From: Rubellimicrobium aerolatum
GTDB taxonomy: Bacteria > Pseudomonadota > Alphaproteobacteria > Rhodobacterales > Rhodobacteraceae
NCBI RefSeq assembly: GCF_017872975.1
Contig: NZ_JAGGJP010000003.1
Location: 1-64,000 of the forward strand
Reading direction: 5' to 3'
DNA length: 64,000 nt
Shown here: positions 41,108-49,452 of the stretch, piece after piece
How positions within the stretch are numbered: position 1 is the first letter of the stretch
How the letters are laid out: each line of letters starts with the position of its first letter
Translations under genes and position numbers: made by a program
The notes under the pieces: generated by a model
Databases searched by the model: none
What the model saw: the letters and a program-made list of their open reading frames with translations, nothing else
What the model was told of the DNA's origin: nothing

Positions 41108-41523
41108 CCGGGCTCGTCCTCAAGCTCGGCCCCAAGGAGCGGGTCCTCGTCAACGGCGCGGTGATCGAGAACGGGGACCGCCGGTCGCGCCTCGCGATCC
41201 TGACGCCCAACGCCAACATCCTGCGCCTGCGCGACGCGATCCGCCCGGGCGAGGCCAACACGCCGGTGCGCCGCGTCTGCTACATCGCCCAGCTCGTGCT
41301 GTCGGGCGACGTGGCCGAGGACCAGGCCCGCCACCAGCTCCTCCGCGGCATCGAGCAACTGGCCCAGGCCCTGATGGACCCCGACAGCCGCCTTGCGCTG
41401 GCCGAAGCGGCCGAGGCCGTGCAGGCGGCCGATTTCTACCGGGCGCTCAAGCGCCTCCGCAGCCTGCTGCCGCGCGAGGAGCGGCTTCTCGGCGGGGTCG
41501 GCCAGTCCGGGCTGCCGTCATGA
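41104..41523 (+). CDS. flbT: Flagellin mRNA regulator FlbT
   Basis: 139 residues. The start LVLKLGPKERVLVNGAVIEN and the block ANILRLRDAI are diagnostic for FlbT, which binds the flagellin mRNA leader and limits translation when assembly is incomplete. It overlaps both flaF and the next gene by four bases, so these regulators are translationally coupled. Confidence 0.95.
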   Translation: MTGLVLKLGPKERVLVNGAVIENGDRRSRLAILTPNANILRLRDAIRPGEANTPVRRVCYIAQLVLSGDVAEDQARHQLLRGIEQLAQALMDPDSRLALAEAAEAVQAADFYRALKRLRSLLPREERLLGGVGQSGLPS

Positions 41524-42305
41524 CCTACCAGCCGGTCCTGCCGCTGGGCGGCTACACCGGCTGGCGCGTCCTGCAGCGCACGCTCGACCGTCAGGAGGCG
41601 AACTTCAACAAGAGCGCCCCGGTCCAGCGCGCGACCGACTACTTCAAGGCCAACATCGCCAAGGCCAAGACGGCCGCCGACCTGGTCGGCGACCGCCGCC
41701 TGCTGGAGGTCGCGCTGGGCGCTTTCGGCCTGTCCGAGGACATCAACTCCAAGGCCTTCCTCCGGAAGGTGCTGGAAGGCGGGACGCTCAACTCGGCCTC
41801 GCTCGCCAACAAGCTGTCGGACAAGCGCTACGCGGCCTTCGCCAAGGCGTTCGGCTATGGGGACGGCGGGGCGCGCACGGGACTCTCGACCTTTCCTGAC
41901 ACCATCATCTCCAGGTATCGGGCCGAATCCTTCGAGCAAGCCGTCGGCGAGCAGGACAACAACCTGCGCCTTGCGCTCAACCTCAAGGACAGCCTCGCTG
42001 AAACCGCCGCCTCGACAACCAACACCAACGCGCAGTGGTACTACCTGATGGGGAACACGCCGCTGCGGAGCGTGTTCGAGACGGCGCTGGGCCTGCCCTC
42101 GACCCTGAGCGCGGTCGACGTGGACAAGCAGCTCGCCGCCTTCAAGAGCCGATCCGAGGCGGTGTTCGGGACCTCCAAGCTGTCGGACTTCACCGACGCG
42201 ACCCGGCAGGAGAAGCTGATCCGGCTGTTCCTCGTCCGCTCCGAGATGCAGACGAGCGCGGCGACTCCCGCCGCGATGGCTCTGAGCCTGCTGAGCAGGT
42301 CCTGA
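41520..42305 (+). CDS. DUF1217 flagellar protein
   Basis: 261 residues. YTGWRVLQRTLDRQEANFNK near the N-terminus and FGLSEDINSKAFLRKVLEGG are typical of DUF1217, a domain found in alphaproteobacterial flagellar clusters. RFLVRSEMQT-like RLFLVRSEMQ lies near the end. The precise role is unknown. It is the last gene of the fliC-flaF-flbT group, overlapping flbT by four bases. Confidence 0.85.
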   Translation: MTYQPVLPLGGYTGWRVLQRTLDRQEANFNKSAPVQRATDYFKANIAKAKTAADLVGDRRLLEVALGAFGLSEDINSKAFLRKVLEGGTLNSASLANKLSDKRYAAFAKAFGYGDGGARTGLSTFPDTIISRYRAESFEQAVGEQDNNLRLALNLKDSLAETAASTTNTNAQWYYLMGNTPLRSVFETALGLPSTLSAVDVDKQLAAFKSRSEAVFGTSKLSDFTDATRQEKLIRLFLVRSEMQTSAATPAAMALSLLSRS

Positions 42306-42844
42306 AGCTCGCCCTGCTGTCACATGCCTGCGACGATGGCCCTGCGGAACGAAGGATTCGGTTGCCCCTGCACACGCGCACGAGCCGGCAGGCGGGTGTC
42401 ATAACCATGTGCGAGGCGACAGGACGGTAGTTCGCGGAACACCCCCAGCGCGGCGCATGACCCTGCATGTCCCACAAGATGACAGGATCGCCGATCGCCA
42501 CCATCTCGGGTTCCTGGCCGACAGAGCCCCATTTCTGCCGGGGTGGCTGGGTCTGGCGGCGATGTGGGAGCGGGCTCGCACCTCCGCACGCTTGGCCGCC
42601 ATGCGGGGCACGTCGGAAATGAAGGGCTCGCCCCGGCTCTCCGGACGCTTTCGGAAATCCTGGTTGGCCCATACGCGCCTCTGCCCACCCGGCGCGCGAC
42701 GACGAGCGCCTCCCGGCCACAATGCGCGACCTCCATCTCGTCCTCTTCGCCCGCCTCGTGCCCGGAAAAGCCGCGACCCTGCCGGCGCAAGTCCCTTCCC
42801 GGTAGGACGCGGCATCCAGGATCGCAGAACTCCACAGGTCGGCG
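42306..42844. other. Gene-free gap between the DUF1217 gene and fliI
   Basis: 539 bp between convergent genes. Both strands have open frames, but they are arginine/proline-rich without family signatures. I see no clear terminator, repeat or RNA gene. Confidence 0.4.
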
Positions 42845-44185
42845 TCACGCCTTGCGGGCCTGCGGCCGCGCTGGTGCGATGACCTGGCGGAGGGCCGCGA
42901 AGCTCGCCTGCGGCGAAGGCAGGCCGGTCTGGGCCAGGAAGCGGTCGAGCCCGGCCTGCACGGCCACGGCGGCATCGACCTCGGGGTCGGAGCCGGGGGC
43001 GTAGAGGCCCGCCCGGATCATCAGCGCCGCCCGGTCATAGGCGCCGAGCAGCGCCCGCGCCTCGCCGATGAGCTGGTTCTCGGGCCGCGAAGCGACGCCG
43101 GGCAGGGACCGGGACACCGAACGCAGCAGGTCCACCGCCGGGAACCGGCCCCGTTCCGCGATGGCGCGGTCGAGCACCACGTGCCCATCCAGCACGCCGC
43201 GCAGCCAGTCGGCCACCGGCTCCTCCATGTCCGAACCCTGCACGAGCACCGAATAGATTGCCGTGATGTCGCCCTGCTCGCCCGCGCCCGGTCCGGCCCT
43301 CTCGCAGAGCGCGGCGATGGCGGGGCCGGTTGAGGCGGGGAAGCCCCGCAGGGCCGCGGGCTCGCCAGCCGAGACGGCGACCTCGCGATGCGCCTCGGCG
43401 AATCGGGTCACGCTGTCGAGGAGGAGGAGCACCTGCCGGCCCTCGTCGCGGAAGTGCTCGGCCACGGCGGTCGCGGCGAGCGCGCAGCGACGGCGCACCT
43501 GCGGCGCGCGGTCGGACGTGGCGGCCACGACGACGGCGCGCGCCATCCCATCGGGGCCCAGCACGTCCTCGACGAAGTGGCGCAGCTCGCGCCCCCGCTC
43601 CCCCACGAGGCCGATCACCACCACCTCGGCCGCGACCCCGCGCGCGAGGCCGGCAAGGAGCGTGGACTTGCCCACGCCCGACCCGGCGAAGAGCCCGATC
43701 CGCTGCCCCTGCGCGAGCGGCAGGAGCGTGTCGAAGACCGCGTAGCCGGTCGCCGTGCGCGCGCCCATGGCCCGCCGCATCCCCGCCGGCGGCGGATCGG
43801 CGCGCAGGGGCCGCGCCGCGGGCCCGGGGAGCAGCGGACGTCCGTCGAGCGGCCGCCCGTCGGGGTCCACGACCCGGCCGATCCAGGACGAGTCGGGGGC
43901 AAAGGCAGGCGCGGGCTCGAGCCGCACCGGGTCGGACAGCGACACCCCGTCCGCCGATCCCTCGGGCAGCAGATGCACCAGTCCCTCGCCGATCCGAATC
44001 ACCTCGGCCGCGAGCGGAGCGCCACGCCGGGGCGTCACCCGGGCCCGGTCGCCCAAGCGCGCGTTCTGCGAGAGCCCGGACACATGGAGCATCCCGCCGC
44101 TCGCCCCGGCGACGCGGCCCAAGGGGAAGTCGGCGCGCGCGCGCGCCACGGCGGCGGCAACGCGGTCGATCAGCGGATCGGCCAT
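42845..44185 (-). CDS. fliI: Flagellum-specific ATPase FliI
   Basis: 446 residues. Walker A is GLFAGSGVGKSTLLAGLARG, then VIGLVGERGREL, LLLDSVTRFAEAHREV, and FPASTGPAI. These are the F1-beta-like blocks of FliI/YscN. It energises unloading of export substrates with FliH. The start at 44185 is divergent from flgB. Its N-terminal ring region is preserved. Confidence 0.96.
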   Translation of the reverse strand: MADPLIDRVAAAVARARADFPLGRVAGASGGMLHVSGLSQNARLGDRARVTPRRGAPLAAEVIRIGEGLVHLLPEGSADGVSLSDPVRLEPAPAFAPDSSWIGRVVDPDGRPLDGRPLLPGPAARPLRADPPPAGMRRAMGARTATGYAVFDTLLPLAQGQRIGLFAGSGVGKSTLLAGLARGVAAEVVVIGLVGERGRELRHFVEDVLGPDGMARAVVVAATSDRAPQVRRRCALAATAVAEHFRDEGRQVLLLLDSVTRFAEAHREVAVSAGEPAALRGFPASTGPAIAALCERAGPGAGEQGDITAIYSVLVQGSDMEEPVADWLRGVLDGHVVLDRAIAERGRFPAVDLLRSVSRSLPGVASRPENQLIGEARALLGAYDRAALMIRAGLYAPGSDPEVDAAVAVQAGLDRFLAQTGLPSPQASFAALRQVIAPARPQARKA

Positions 44186-44250
44186 TCTGGTCCCTTTCTC
44201 GATTCTGCCCGCAAGACCGGGCGCGTGAACCGATCATTAGGGAATCGGTG

Positions 44251-44267
44251 TTAAATTTCCCTTGCAT
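44251..44267 (+). promoter_or_regulatory. CtrA-like box between fliI and flgB
   Basis: TTAA-ATTTCCC-TTGCAT, 21 bp upstream of flgB, with a GAATC site at 44242-44246 five bases away. The second half-site is weaker than elsewhere. Confidence 0.35.
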
Positions 44268-44287
44268 TGTTCGAGGGAGAAACCCCG

Positions 44288-44656
44288 ATGTACGAGTCGC
44301 TGGACATCCTGCGCCTGTCGTCCGCGCTGGCCCGCAACGCCGGGCAGCGTCAGGCGTTGGCCGCCGTGAATGTCGCCAACGCCGACACGCCCGGCTATCG
44401 GGCGCAGGCCCTCCCTTCCTTCGCCGCGACCTTCGACGCCCAGGCCATGCGCGCGACGCGCCTCGGCCACCAGGGCGGTCGCGGGCTGGAGGAGGCGCAG
44501 CCGGTCGAGGCCGATGGCGAGGCTTCGCCCAACGGCAACACCGTCTCGATCGAGAGCGAGATGTTCGCCTCGGCCGAGGCATCGCGGGATCACGGGCGCG
44601 CGCTGGCCATCTGGCGCCACACGATCACGGTGCTCCGCACCTCGTTGGGGCGCTGA
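44288..44656 (+). CDS. flgB: Flagellar basal-body rod protein FlgB
   Basis: 122 residues. Residues 25-40 carry the rod-family motif VNVANADTPGYRAQAL. I took the ATG at 44288, which has GGGAGAAA upstream; a TTG at 44267 would add seven residues. It forms the proximal rod in the periplasm. It opens a long co-directional operon: flgB-flgC-fliE-fliQ-flgF-flgG-flgA-flgH-fliL-like. Confidence 0.92.
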   Translation: MYESLDILRLSSALARNAGQRQALAAVNVANADTPGYRAQALPSFAATFDAQAMRATRLGHQGGRGLEEAQPVEADGEASPNGNTVSIESEMFASAEASRDHGRALAIWRHTITVLRTSLGR

Positions 44657-44659
44657 GCC

Positions 44660-45043
44660 ATGGCCGACTTCTCCGACGCTCTCCGGGTGACCATGTCCGG
44701 CCTGCGGGCCCAGGCCACGCGCCTGCGGCTGACGGCCGAGAACATCGCCAACGCCGACACCTCGGGCTACCACCGCAAGACCGTCAGCTTCGCGGCCATC
44801 GCCGGCGAGCCCGGGCTGGTGGCGACCGGCCCCGTCACGCTCGACCGAGCCGCTGTGGAGCGGATCCACGACCCCTCGAACCCGCTGGCCGACGCCGGGG
44901 GCTACGTGGACGGCTCCAACGTCAACCTCCTCCTCGAGATGACCGACGCCCGCGAGGCGTCGCGCAGCTACGAGGCCAACCTCAAGATGTTCGAGCAGAC
45001 GCGGGCCATGTCCTCGTCCCTCCTCGACCTCCTCCGTCGATAA
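44660..45043 (+). CDS. flgC: Flagellar basal-body rod protein FlgC
   Basis: 127 residues. The N-terminal ENIANADTSGYHRKTVSF and the C-terminal block GYVDGSNVNLLLEMTDAREA, then SYEANLKMFEQTR, are the FlgC signature. It assembles with FlgB and FlgF in the rod. It sits three bases after flgB. Confidence 0.95.
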   Translation: MADFSDALRVTMSGLRAQATRLRLTAENIANADTSGYHRKTVSFAAIAGEPGLVATGPVTLDRAAVERIHDPSNPLADAGGYVDGSNVNLLLEMTDAREASRSYEANLKMFEQTRAMSSSLLDLLRR

Positions 45044-45052
45044 GGAACCAGA

Positions 45053-45343
45053 ATGGATCTCAAGGCCGTCCTCTCGCAGGTCACCAACGCCTATGCCGCC
45101 GCCCGGCCCGCCACGGCGCCCCAGCCGGGCACCGGCGGCAACCTCGTGCGCGACGCCGCGCTCGACTTCTCGGCCACCCTCGCACAAGGCGAGCGGACGG
45201 CCCTTTCCGCCATGGCGGGCGGATCGGACGCGCACGCCCTGGTGCAGGCCCTCACGCAGACCGAACTCGCGGTCGAGACGGCGGTGACGGTCCGCAACAA
45301 GGTCGTGGAAGCTTACCAGGAAATCCTGCGGATGCCGGTATGA
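45053..45343 (+). CDS. fliE: Flagellar hook-basal body protein FliE
   Basis: 96 residues. The C-terminal half ALTQTELAVETAVTVRNKVV, then EAYQEILRMPV, is the FliE family pattern. FliE joins the MS-ring to the rod and is the first exported rod component. Its stop overlaps the fliQ start. Confidence 0.93.
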   Translation: MDLKAVLSQVTNAYAAARPATAPQPGTGGNLVRDAALDFSATLAQGERTALSAMAGGSDAHALVQALTQTELAVETAVTVRNKVVEAYQEILRMPV

Positions 45344-45609
45344 TGAGCGAGGTCGCCTTCTACGACATGCTCCGCCAGGGGCTCTGGACCGCCACGGTGC
45401 TGTCGCTGCCGATCCTGTCGGTGGCGCTGGTCGCCGGGCTCGCCATCGGCCTCCTGCAGGCGCTCACCTCGGTGCAGGAGCAGACGCTGACCTTTGTGCC
45501 CAAGCTCGCGGCCATCGTTGCGGTCTTCTGGGTCTCCATGGGCTTCATGACCGAGACGCTGGTGAGCTTCTTCCGCGACACCATCGCGCCCGCGATCGTG
45601 GGAGGGTGA
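45340..45609 (+). CDS. fliQ: Flagellar export gate protein FliQ
   Basis: 89 residues, two membrane helices. ILSVALVAGLAIGLLQALTS and VQEQTLTFVPKLAAI form the FliQ signature. It is part of the FliPQR export channel. It overlaps fliE by four bases. Two ATGs occur in tandem, so the start is 45340 or 45343. Confidence 0.96.
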   Translation: MMSEVAFYDMLRQGLWTATVLSLPILSVALVAGLAIGLLQALTSVQEQTLTFVPKLAAIVAVFWVSMGFMTETLVSFFRDTIAPAIVGG

Positions 45610-45612
45610 GGC

Positions 45613-46329
45613 ATGGACAACGCGGTCTACGCCACCCTCGGCCGACAGACGGGCCTGATGGCCCAGATGCGGATGGTGGCCAACAACATCGCCAACGCCA
45701 ACACCACCGGCTACCGAGGCGAATCGGTGGGCTTCGTGGAATACATCCGCACGACCGGCTCGGGCGCGTCGCTGTCCATGGCGACGGCGCGGGTGAAGCT
45801 GACGGACTGGACGCAGGGCTCGCTCTCGCCAACGGGGGGCGACCTCGACCTCGCCATCGAGGGCGAGGGCTTCTTCCTGGTGCAGACGCCGCAAGGGCCG
45901 CGCCTGACACGCTCCGGCCACTTCACCGCCAACGAGAACGGCGACCTCGTGACATCCGAAGGCCACGCCGTGCTCGACGCGGGCGGGGCCCCGGTCTTCG
46001 TGCCGCAGGGCCAGGGCCCCGTCGGCATCGCTCCCGACGGGACGATCTCGGCCGGAGGGGAGCCGGTGGGCCAGGTCGGCATCGTCCTCCCGCGCGAGCC
46101 CGACGGCCTCGTGCGCGAAGGGGGGACGCTGTTCCGCGCCGACGAGGGCACCGACCCCGCCCTGAACGGTCGCGTGCTCCAGGGATTTCTGGAGGAGTCG
46201 AACGTCAATCCCGTGCTCGAAGTGTCCCGCATGATCGAGGTCCAGCGCGCCTATGAGATGGGCCAGGGCTTCCTCGACCGCGAGGACGAACGCATCCGCA
46301 AGACCATCCAGGCCCTTCAGACAAGGTAG
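45613..46329 (+). CDS. flgF: Flagellar basal-body rod protein FlgF
   Basis: 238 residues. The N-terminal NNIANANTTGYRGESVGF and LDLAIEGEGFFLVQTPQG are rod-type blocks. The C-terminus VLEVSRMIEVQRAYEMGQGF is shared with FlgG. FlgF forms part of the proximal rod. The length is normal for alphaproteobacteria. Confidence 0.94.
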   Translation: MDNAVYATLGRQTGLMAQMRMVANNIANANTTGYRGESVGFVEYIRTTGSGASLSMATARVKLTDWTQGSLSPTGGDLDLAIEGEGFFLVQTPQGPRLTRSGHFTANENGDLVTSEGHAVLDAGGAPVFVPQGQGPVGIAPDGTISAGGEPVGQVGIVLPREPDGLVREGGTLFRADEGTDPALNGRVLQGFLEESNVNPVLEVSRMIEVQRAYEMGQGFLDREDERIRKTIQALQTR

Positions 46330-46335
46330 ACCGAC

Positions 46336-47121
46336 ATGCGCGCCCTCGAGATCGCCGCCTCCGGCATGACCGCCCAGCAGACCCGGGTCGAGGTCATCTC
46401 CAACAACCTCGCCAACATGAGCACGACCGGCTATTCGCCCCGGCGGGCCGAGTTCGCGGACCTCCACTACCAGCAGCTCGTCAAGCCGGGCACGATCAAC
46501 GCCACGGATGGGACGGTCGTGCCGGTCGGCGTGCAGCTCGGTCTCGGGGTGCGGCCCACGGCGGTGTCGGTGATGATCGCGCAAGGGGCGCTGTCGGCCA
46601 CGGGCAACAACCTCGACGTGGCGATCGAGGGCGCGGGCTACCTAGAGGTGACGCTGCCGGACGGCGGCGCGGGCTACACGCGGGACGGCTCGCTCAAGCT
46701 GTCGCCGGACGGCCTGATCGTGACCTCGGACGGCTTCACGGTCCAGCCCGAGATCACCGTGCCCTCGGACGCGCAGTCGGTGTCCATCAACGCCGAGGGC
46801 GAGGTCTACGCCTACTTCAGCAACCAGGCCGCGCCGCAGCTCCTGGGCCAGTTCACGCTGGCGAGCTTTACCAATCCCAAGGGGCTGGAGGCGACAGGCT
46901 CGAACCTGTTCCTTGAATCGCCCGCTTCGGGTCCGGCGCTGGTCTCCACCCCTGGGCAGGACGGTCTGGGCACGTTGCGGCAGGGCTACCTCGAGGAGTC
47001 CTCGGTCGATGCCGTGAAGGAGGTCACCGACCTGATCGAGGCGCAGCGCGGCTACGAGCTCAACTCCAAGGTCATCTCGGCCGCCGACCAGATGCTCGGC
47101 GCGACGGTCCAGGTCCGGTGA
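46336..47121 (+). CDS. flgG: Flagellar distal rod protein FlgG
   Basis: 261 residues. MRALEIAASGMTAQQTRVEV, NNLANMSTTGYSPRRAEF, VAIEGAGYLEVTLPDG, and the C-terminal EVTDLIEAQRGYELNSKVI are canonical. It forms the distal rod that crosses the outer membrane region. It overlaps flgA by four bases. Confidence 0.97.
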   Translation: MRALEIAASGMTAQQTRVEVISNNLANMSTTGYSPRRAEFADLHYQQLVKPGTINATDGTVVPVGVQLGLGVRPTAVSVMIAQGALSATGNNLDVAIEGAGYLEVTLPDGGAGYTRDGSLKLSPDGLIVTSDGFTVQPEITVPSDAQSVSINAEGEVYAYFSNQAAPQLLGQFTLASFTNPKGLEATGSNLFLESPASGPALVSTPGQDGLGTLRQGYLEESSVDAVKEVTDLIEAQRGYELNSKVISAADQMLGATVQVR

Positions 47122-47546
47122 GGTTCCTTCCGATGCTCCGCCCACTCGCCCTTGCCCTGCTAGCCACGCCAGCGCCGGCCGAGATCGTCGTCCCGGCCCG
47201 CACCCTTGCGCCGCAGACGCTCATCGCGCCCGAGGACCTCGTCCTGTCGGACGCGGAGGTTCCCGGCGCGATCAGCGACCCGGCCCAAGCCATCGGCCTC
47301 GAGACGCGGGTAGCTCTCTACCCCGGGCGGCCCATCCGGCCGCAGGACCTCGGCCTGCCGGCGGTGGTGGAGCGGAACGCCATCGTGGCGCTGGTCTACG
47401 ATCGCGGCGGGCTCCTCATCACCGCCGAGGGACGCGCCCTGGACCGCGCCGGTCCCGGCGAGGTGATCCGGGTGATGAACACCGCCTCCCGCACCACCGT
47501 CAGCGCCCGCGTAGGCACGGACGGGGCGGCCTACGTTTCAGAATGA
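47118..47546 (+). CDS. flgA: P-ring assembly chaperone FlgA
   Basis: 142 residues, starting at GTG. A short signal peptide (LRPLALALLATPAPAEI) sends it to the periplasm. The SAF-like domain has ETRVALYPGRPIRPQDLGLP and GEVIRVMNTASRTTVSARVG. It helps FlgI polymerise into the P-ring. It overlaps flgG and flgH by four bases each. Confidence 0.93.
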   Translation: MRFLPMLRPLALALLATPAPAEIVVPARTLAPQTLIAPEDLVLSDAEVPGAISDPAQAIGLETRVALYPGRPIRPQDLGLPAVVERNAIVALVYDRGGLLITAEGRALDRAGPGEVIRVMNTASRTTVSARVGTDGAAYVSE

Positions 47547-48295
47547 GACCTCGCATGACCCCTCCCCGCGCGCTCCCGCTGCTTCTCCTGCTCGCCGCCT
47601 GCGGCACCGCGCCCATCGGACGGCCTCCCGCCTTCACGCCGGCCGACTACCCAATCCCGGACGAAGAGGCAGCGATGCGCGACCCTCTCGCCCTTCCGGC
47701 CGCGATGACGGCCCTGCCGGCCTCCGGCGCGGCGGGCTCGGCCTCGCTCTGGACCGGCGCGCGCGGATCGCTTTTGGGCGACAACCGCGCGGTGTCGCGC
47801 GGCGATATCCTGACCGTGGTGATCGAGATCGACGACTCGGCCCAGATCAACAACTCCACCGACCGGGGCCGGTCGAACTCGGAGTCGCTAGGGGTGGACG
47901 CCCTGTTCGGCCTGCCCGAATCCGTGAATGGCGATCTCCCGGGCGGGGCCGGACTATCGCCGGCGGTGGACCTGACCTCGCAGAACAGCTTCAGCGGCCA
48001 GGGCACGGTCAAGCGCGCCGAGCAGCTCGAGCTTCGCATCGCCGCCACAGTGACCGAGGTCCTGCCGAACGGCGTCCTCGCCATCGGCGGCAGCCAAGAG
48101 GTCCGGGTCAACAACGAGCTGCGCGAGCTTCTCGTGACGGGTTTCGTGCGCCCGACGGACATCACCCGCCAGAACGAGGTCACCTACGACAAGATCGCCC
48201 AGGCACGCATCTCCTATGGCGGGCGCGGGCAGATCACCGATGTCCAGCAGCCGCGCGTGGGCACGCAGGTGCTCGACCGCGTCCTGCCCTTCTGA
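47543..48295 (+). CDS. flgH: Flagellar L-ring protein FlgH
   Basis: 250 residues. It is a lipoprotein, with lipobox LLLLLAACG (cysteine about residue 20). Later blocks SLWTGARGSLLGDNRAVSRG, DILTVVIEIDDSAQ and VRPTDITRQNEVTYDKIAQA are FlgH signatures. It forms the outer-membrane ring around the rod. Confidence 0.96.
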   Translation: MRPRMTPPRALPLLLLLAACGTAPIGRPPAFTPADYPIPDEEAAMRDPLALPAAMTALPASGAAGSASLWTGARGSLLGDNRAVSRGDILTVVIEIDDSAQINNSTDRGRSNSESLGVDALFGLPESVNGDLPGGAGLSPAVDLTSQNSFSGQGTVKRAEQLELRIAATVTEVLPNGVLAIGGSQEVRVNNELRELLVTGFVRPTDITRQNEVTYDKIAQARISYGGRGQITDVQQPRVGTQVLDRVLPF

Positions 48296-48304
48296 GGTCC
48301 CGAC

Positions 48305-48877
48305 ATGAAACGTCTCCTGATCCCTCTCGTCCTGCTGCTCCTCGGCCTGGGGGGCGGCGTCGGCGCTGGCCTGATGCTCGCGCCGGCCCCCGTCGAGGAG
48401 CCGACCGCCGAGCTGGCCAACCCTTGCGGCGTCCCCCCCGGAGGAGAGGCCGTCGTGCCGGGCGAGGAGGAGCACGCCATCGCTGAAGGGGAGCACGCGG
48501 AGGGCGAGCCGGCCGAGGACGGCGAGGCGGCGACCGGCGAGGATGGGCTGCCCACCCACGACTACGTCAAGCTCAACAACCAGTTCGTGGTGCCGCTGCT
48601 GAACGAGGGGCGGGTCGAGGCGCTGGTGCTGATGTCGCTGTCGCTCGAGGTGCCGCCCGGCAAGCAGGAGACGACGCTGGCGCTCGAGCCCAAGCTGCGG
48701 GACGCCTTCCTGCAGGTTCTCTTCGACCATGCCAACACCGGGGGCTTCGACGGCCTCTACACCGCCTCCTCGGCCATGAGGGGGCTGCGCTCGGCGCTTG
48801 TCCGAGGGGCGCAGGACGCCGTTGGCGAGCTCGTTACCGATGTGCTGATCTTGGACCTGGTGCGTCAGGACAAGTGA
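48305..48877 (+). CDS. FliL-like flagellar membrane protein (paralogue)
   Basis: 190 residues with one N-terminal membrane helix (LLIPLVLLLLGLGGGVGAGL), an acidic linker of about 60 residues, and a C-terminal domain with the FliL-like pattern YVKLNNQFVVPLL, then LEVPPGKQE and LVTDVLILDLVRQ. FliL stiffens the stator-rotor region. This second copy, beside the one at 58573, differs in its longer acidic linker and may have a separate role. It is the last gene of the flgB operon. Confidence 0.75.
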   Translation: MKRLLIPLVLLLLGLGGGVGAGLMLAPAPVEEPTAELANPCGVPPGGEAVVPGEEEHAIAEGEHAEGEPAEDGEAATGEDGLPTHDYVKLNNQFVVPLLNEGRVEALVLMSLSLEVPPGKQETTLALEPKLRDAFLQVLFDHANTGGFDGLYTASSAMRGLRSALVRGAQDAVGELVTDVLILDLVRQDK

Positions 48878-48882
48878 GGACG

Positions 48883-48917
48883 GCCCGACCCTGGGCTTTC
48901 ATCCTCCGGGATCGGGC
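48883..48917. terminator. Possible bidirectional hairpin terminator
   Basis: gcccgaccc (48883-48891) pairs with gggatcgggc (48908-48917), with one bulge and a 16-base loop, between the convergent flgB operon and flhA operon. There is no strong U-run. The rest of the gap to 49062 holds no gene. Confidence 0.35.
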
Positions 48918-49062
48918 GGCTTCACGGGCCGGATCGCGGCGGCCCTGAGCTTCGCGTTGGCCTGCCACTTGCCGTCTTGGGCTCGCGAGCGGCGGGTCGC
49001 GGCTGCCAGGACCGGGCGAGCAGCCGCGCGCCTCACGGGCGGCTCCGACGCAAGGCGCGGGT

Positions 49063-49452
49063 TCAGGAGTTCCGTTCCTCGAACCTGAGACGGCGGGCGG
49101 CCCTGTCGCGACGGACGTCCTCTGCCAAGGTCTCTATGGCCGTGCGGCGGCCGAAGGCGCGGGCGAGATCGTCGCGGGCGACCTCGATCCGGGCGCGCAG
49201 GCGGGCGAGCTCCGCGCCGAGAGCGGCGGACCGGCCCTCGATCCATCCTTCCCAGCGCAGGTCCGCCCCGGCGCGAAGCGCGACGTCGGTGGCCAGAGCC
49301 TCGGCGGCACGGGCCCGGCGGGCCGAATCCAGCGCGCCGATCTGGCGACGCAGTTCCGTCTCCTCCTGGCGCAGCCGCGCGAGCCGCGCCTCGGCGGCGT
49401 CGCAGGCCATCGCCGCGACCCCGGCCAGGGCGGTCAGGTCCTTCGCCGTCAT
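49063..49452 (-). CDS. FliJ-like coiled-coil protein
   Basis: 129 residues, almost wholly charged coiled coil: ARLARLRQEETELRRQIGAL, then ARLRARIEVARDDLARAFGR. Size, helical content and its place at the end of the flhA-fliR-flhB operon suggest the export-gate helper FliJ, which links FliI to FlhA. Sequence conservation in this family is too weak for certainty. It overlaps flhB by four bases. Confidence 0.5.
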   Translation of the reverse strand: MTAKDLTALAGVAAMACDAAEARLARLRQEETELRRQIGALDSARRARAAEALATDVALRAGADLRWEGWIEGRSAALGAELARLRARIEVARDDLARAFGRRTAIETLAEDVRRDRAARRLRFEERNS

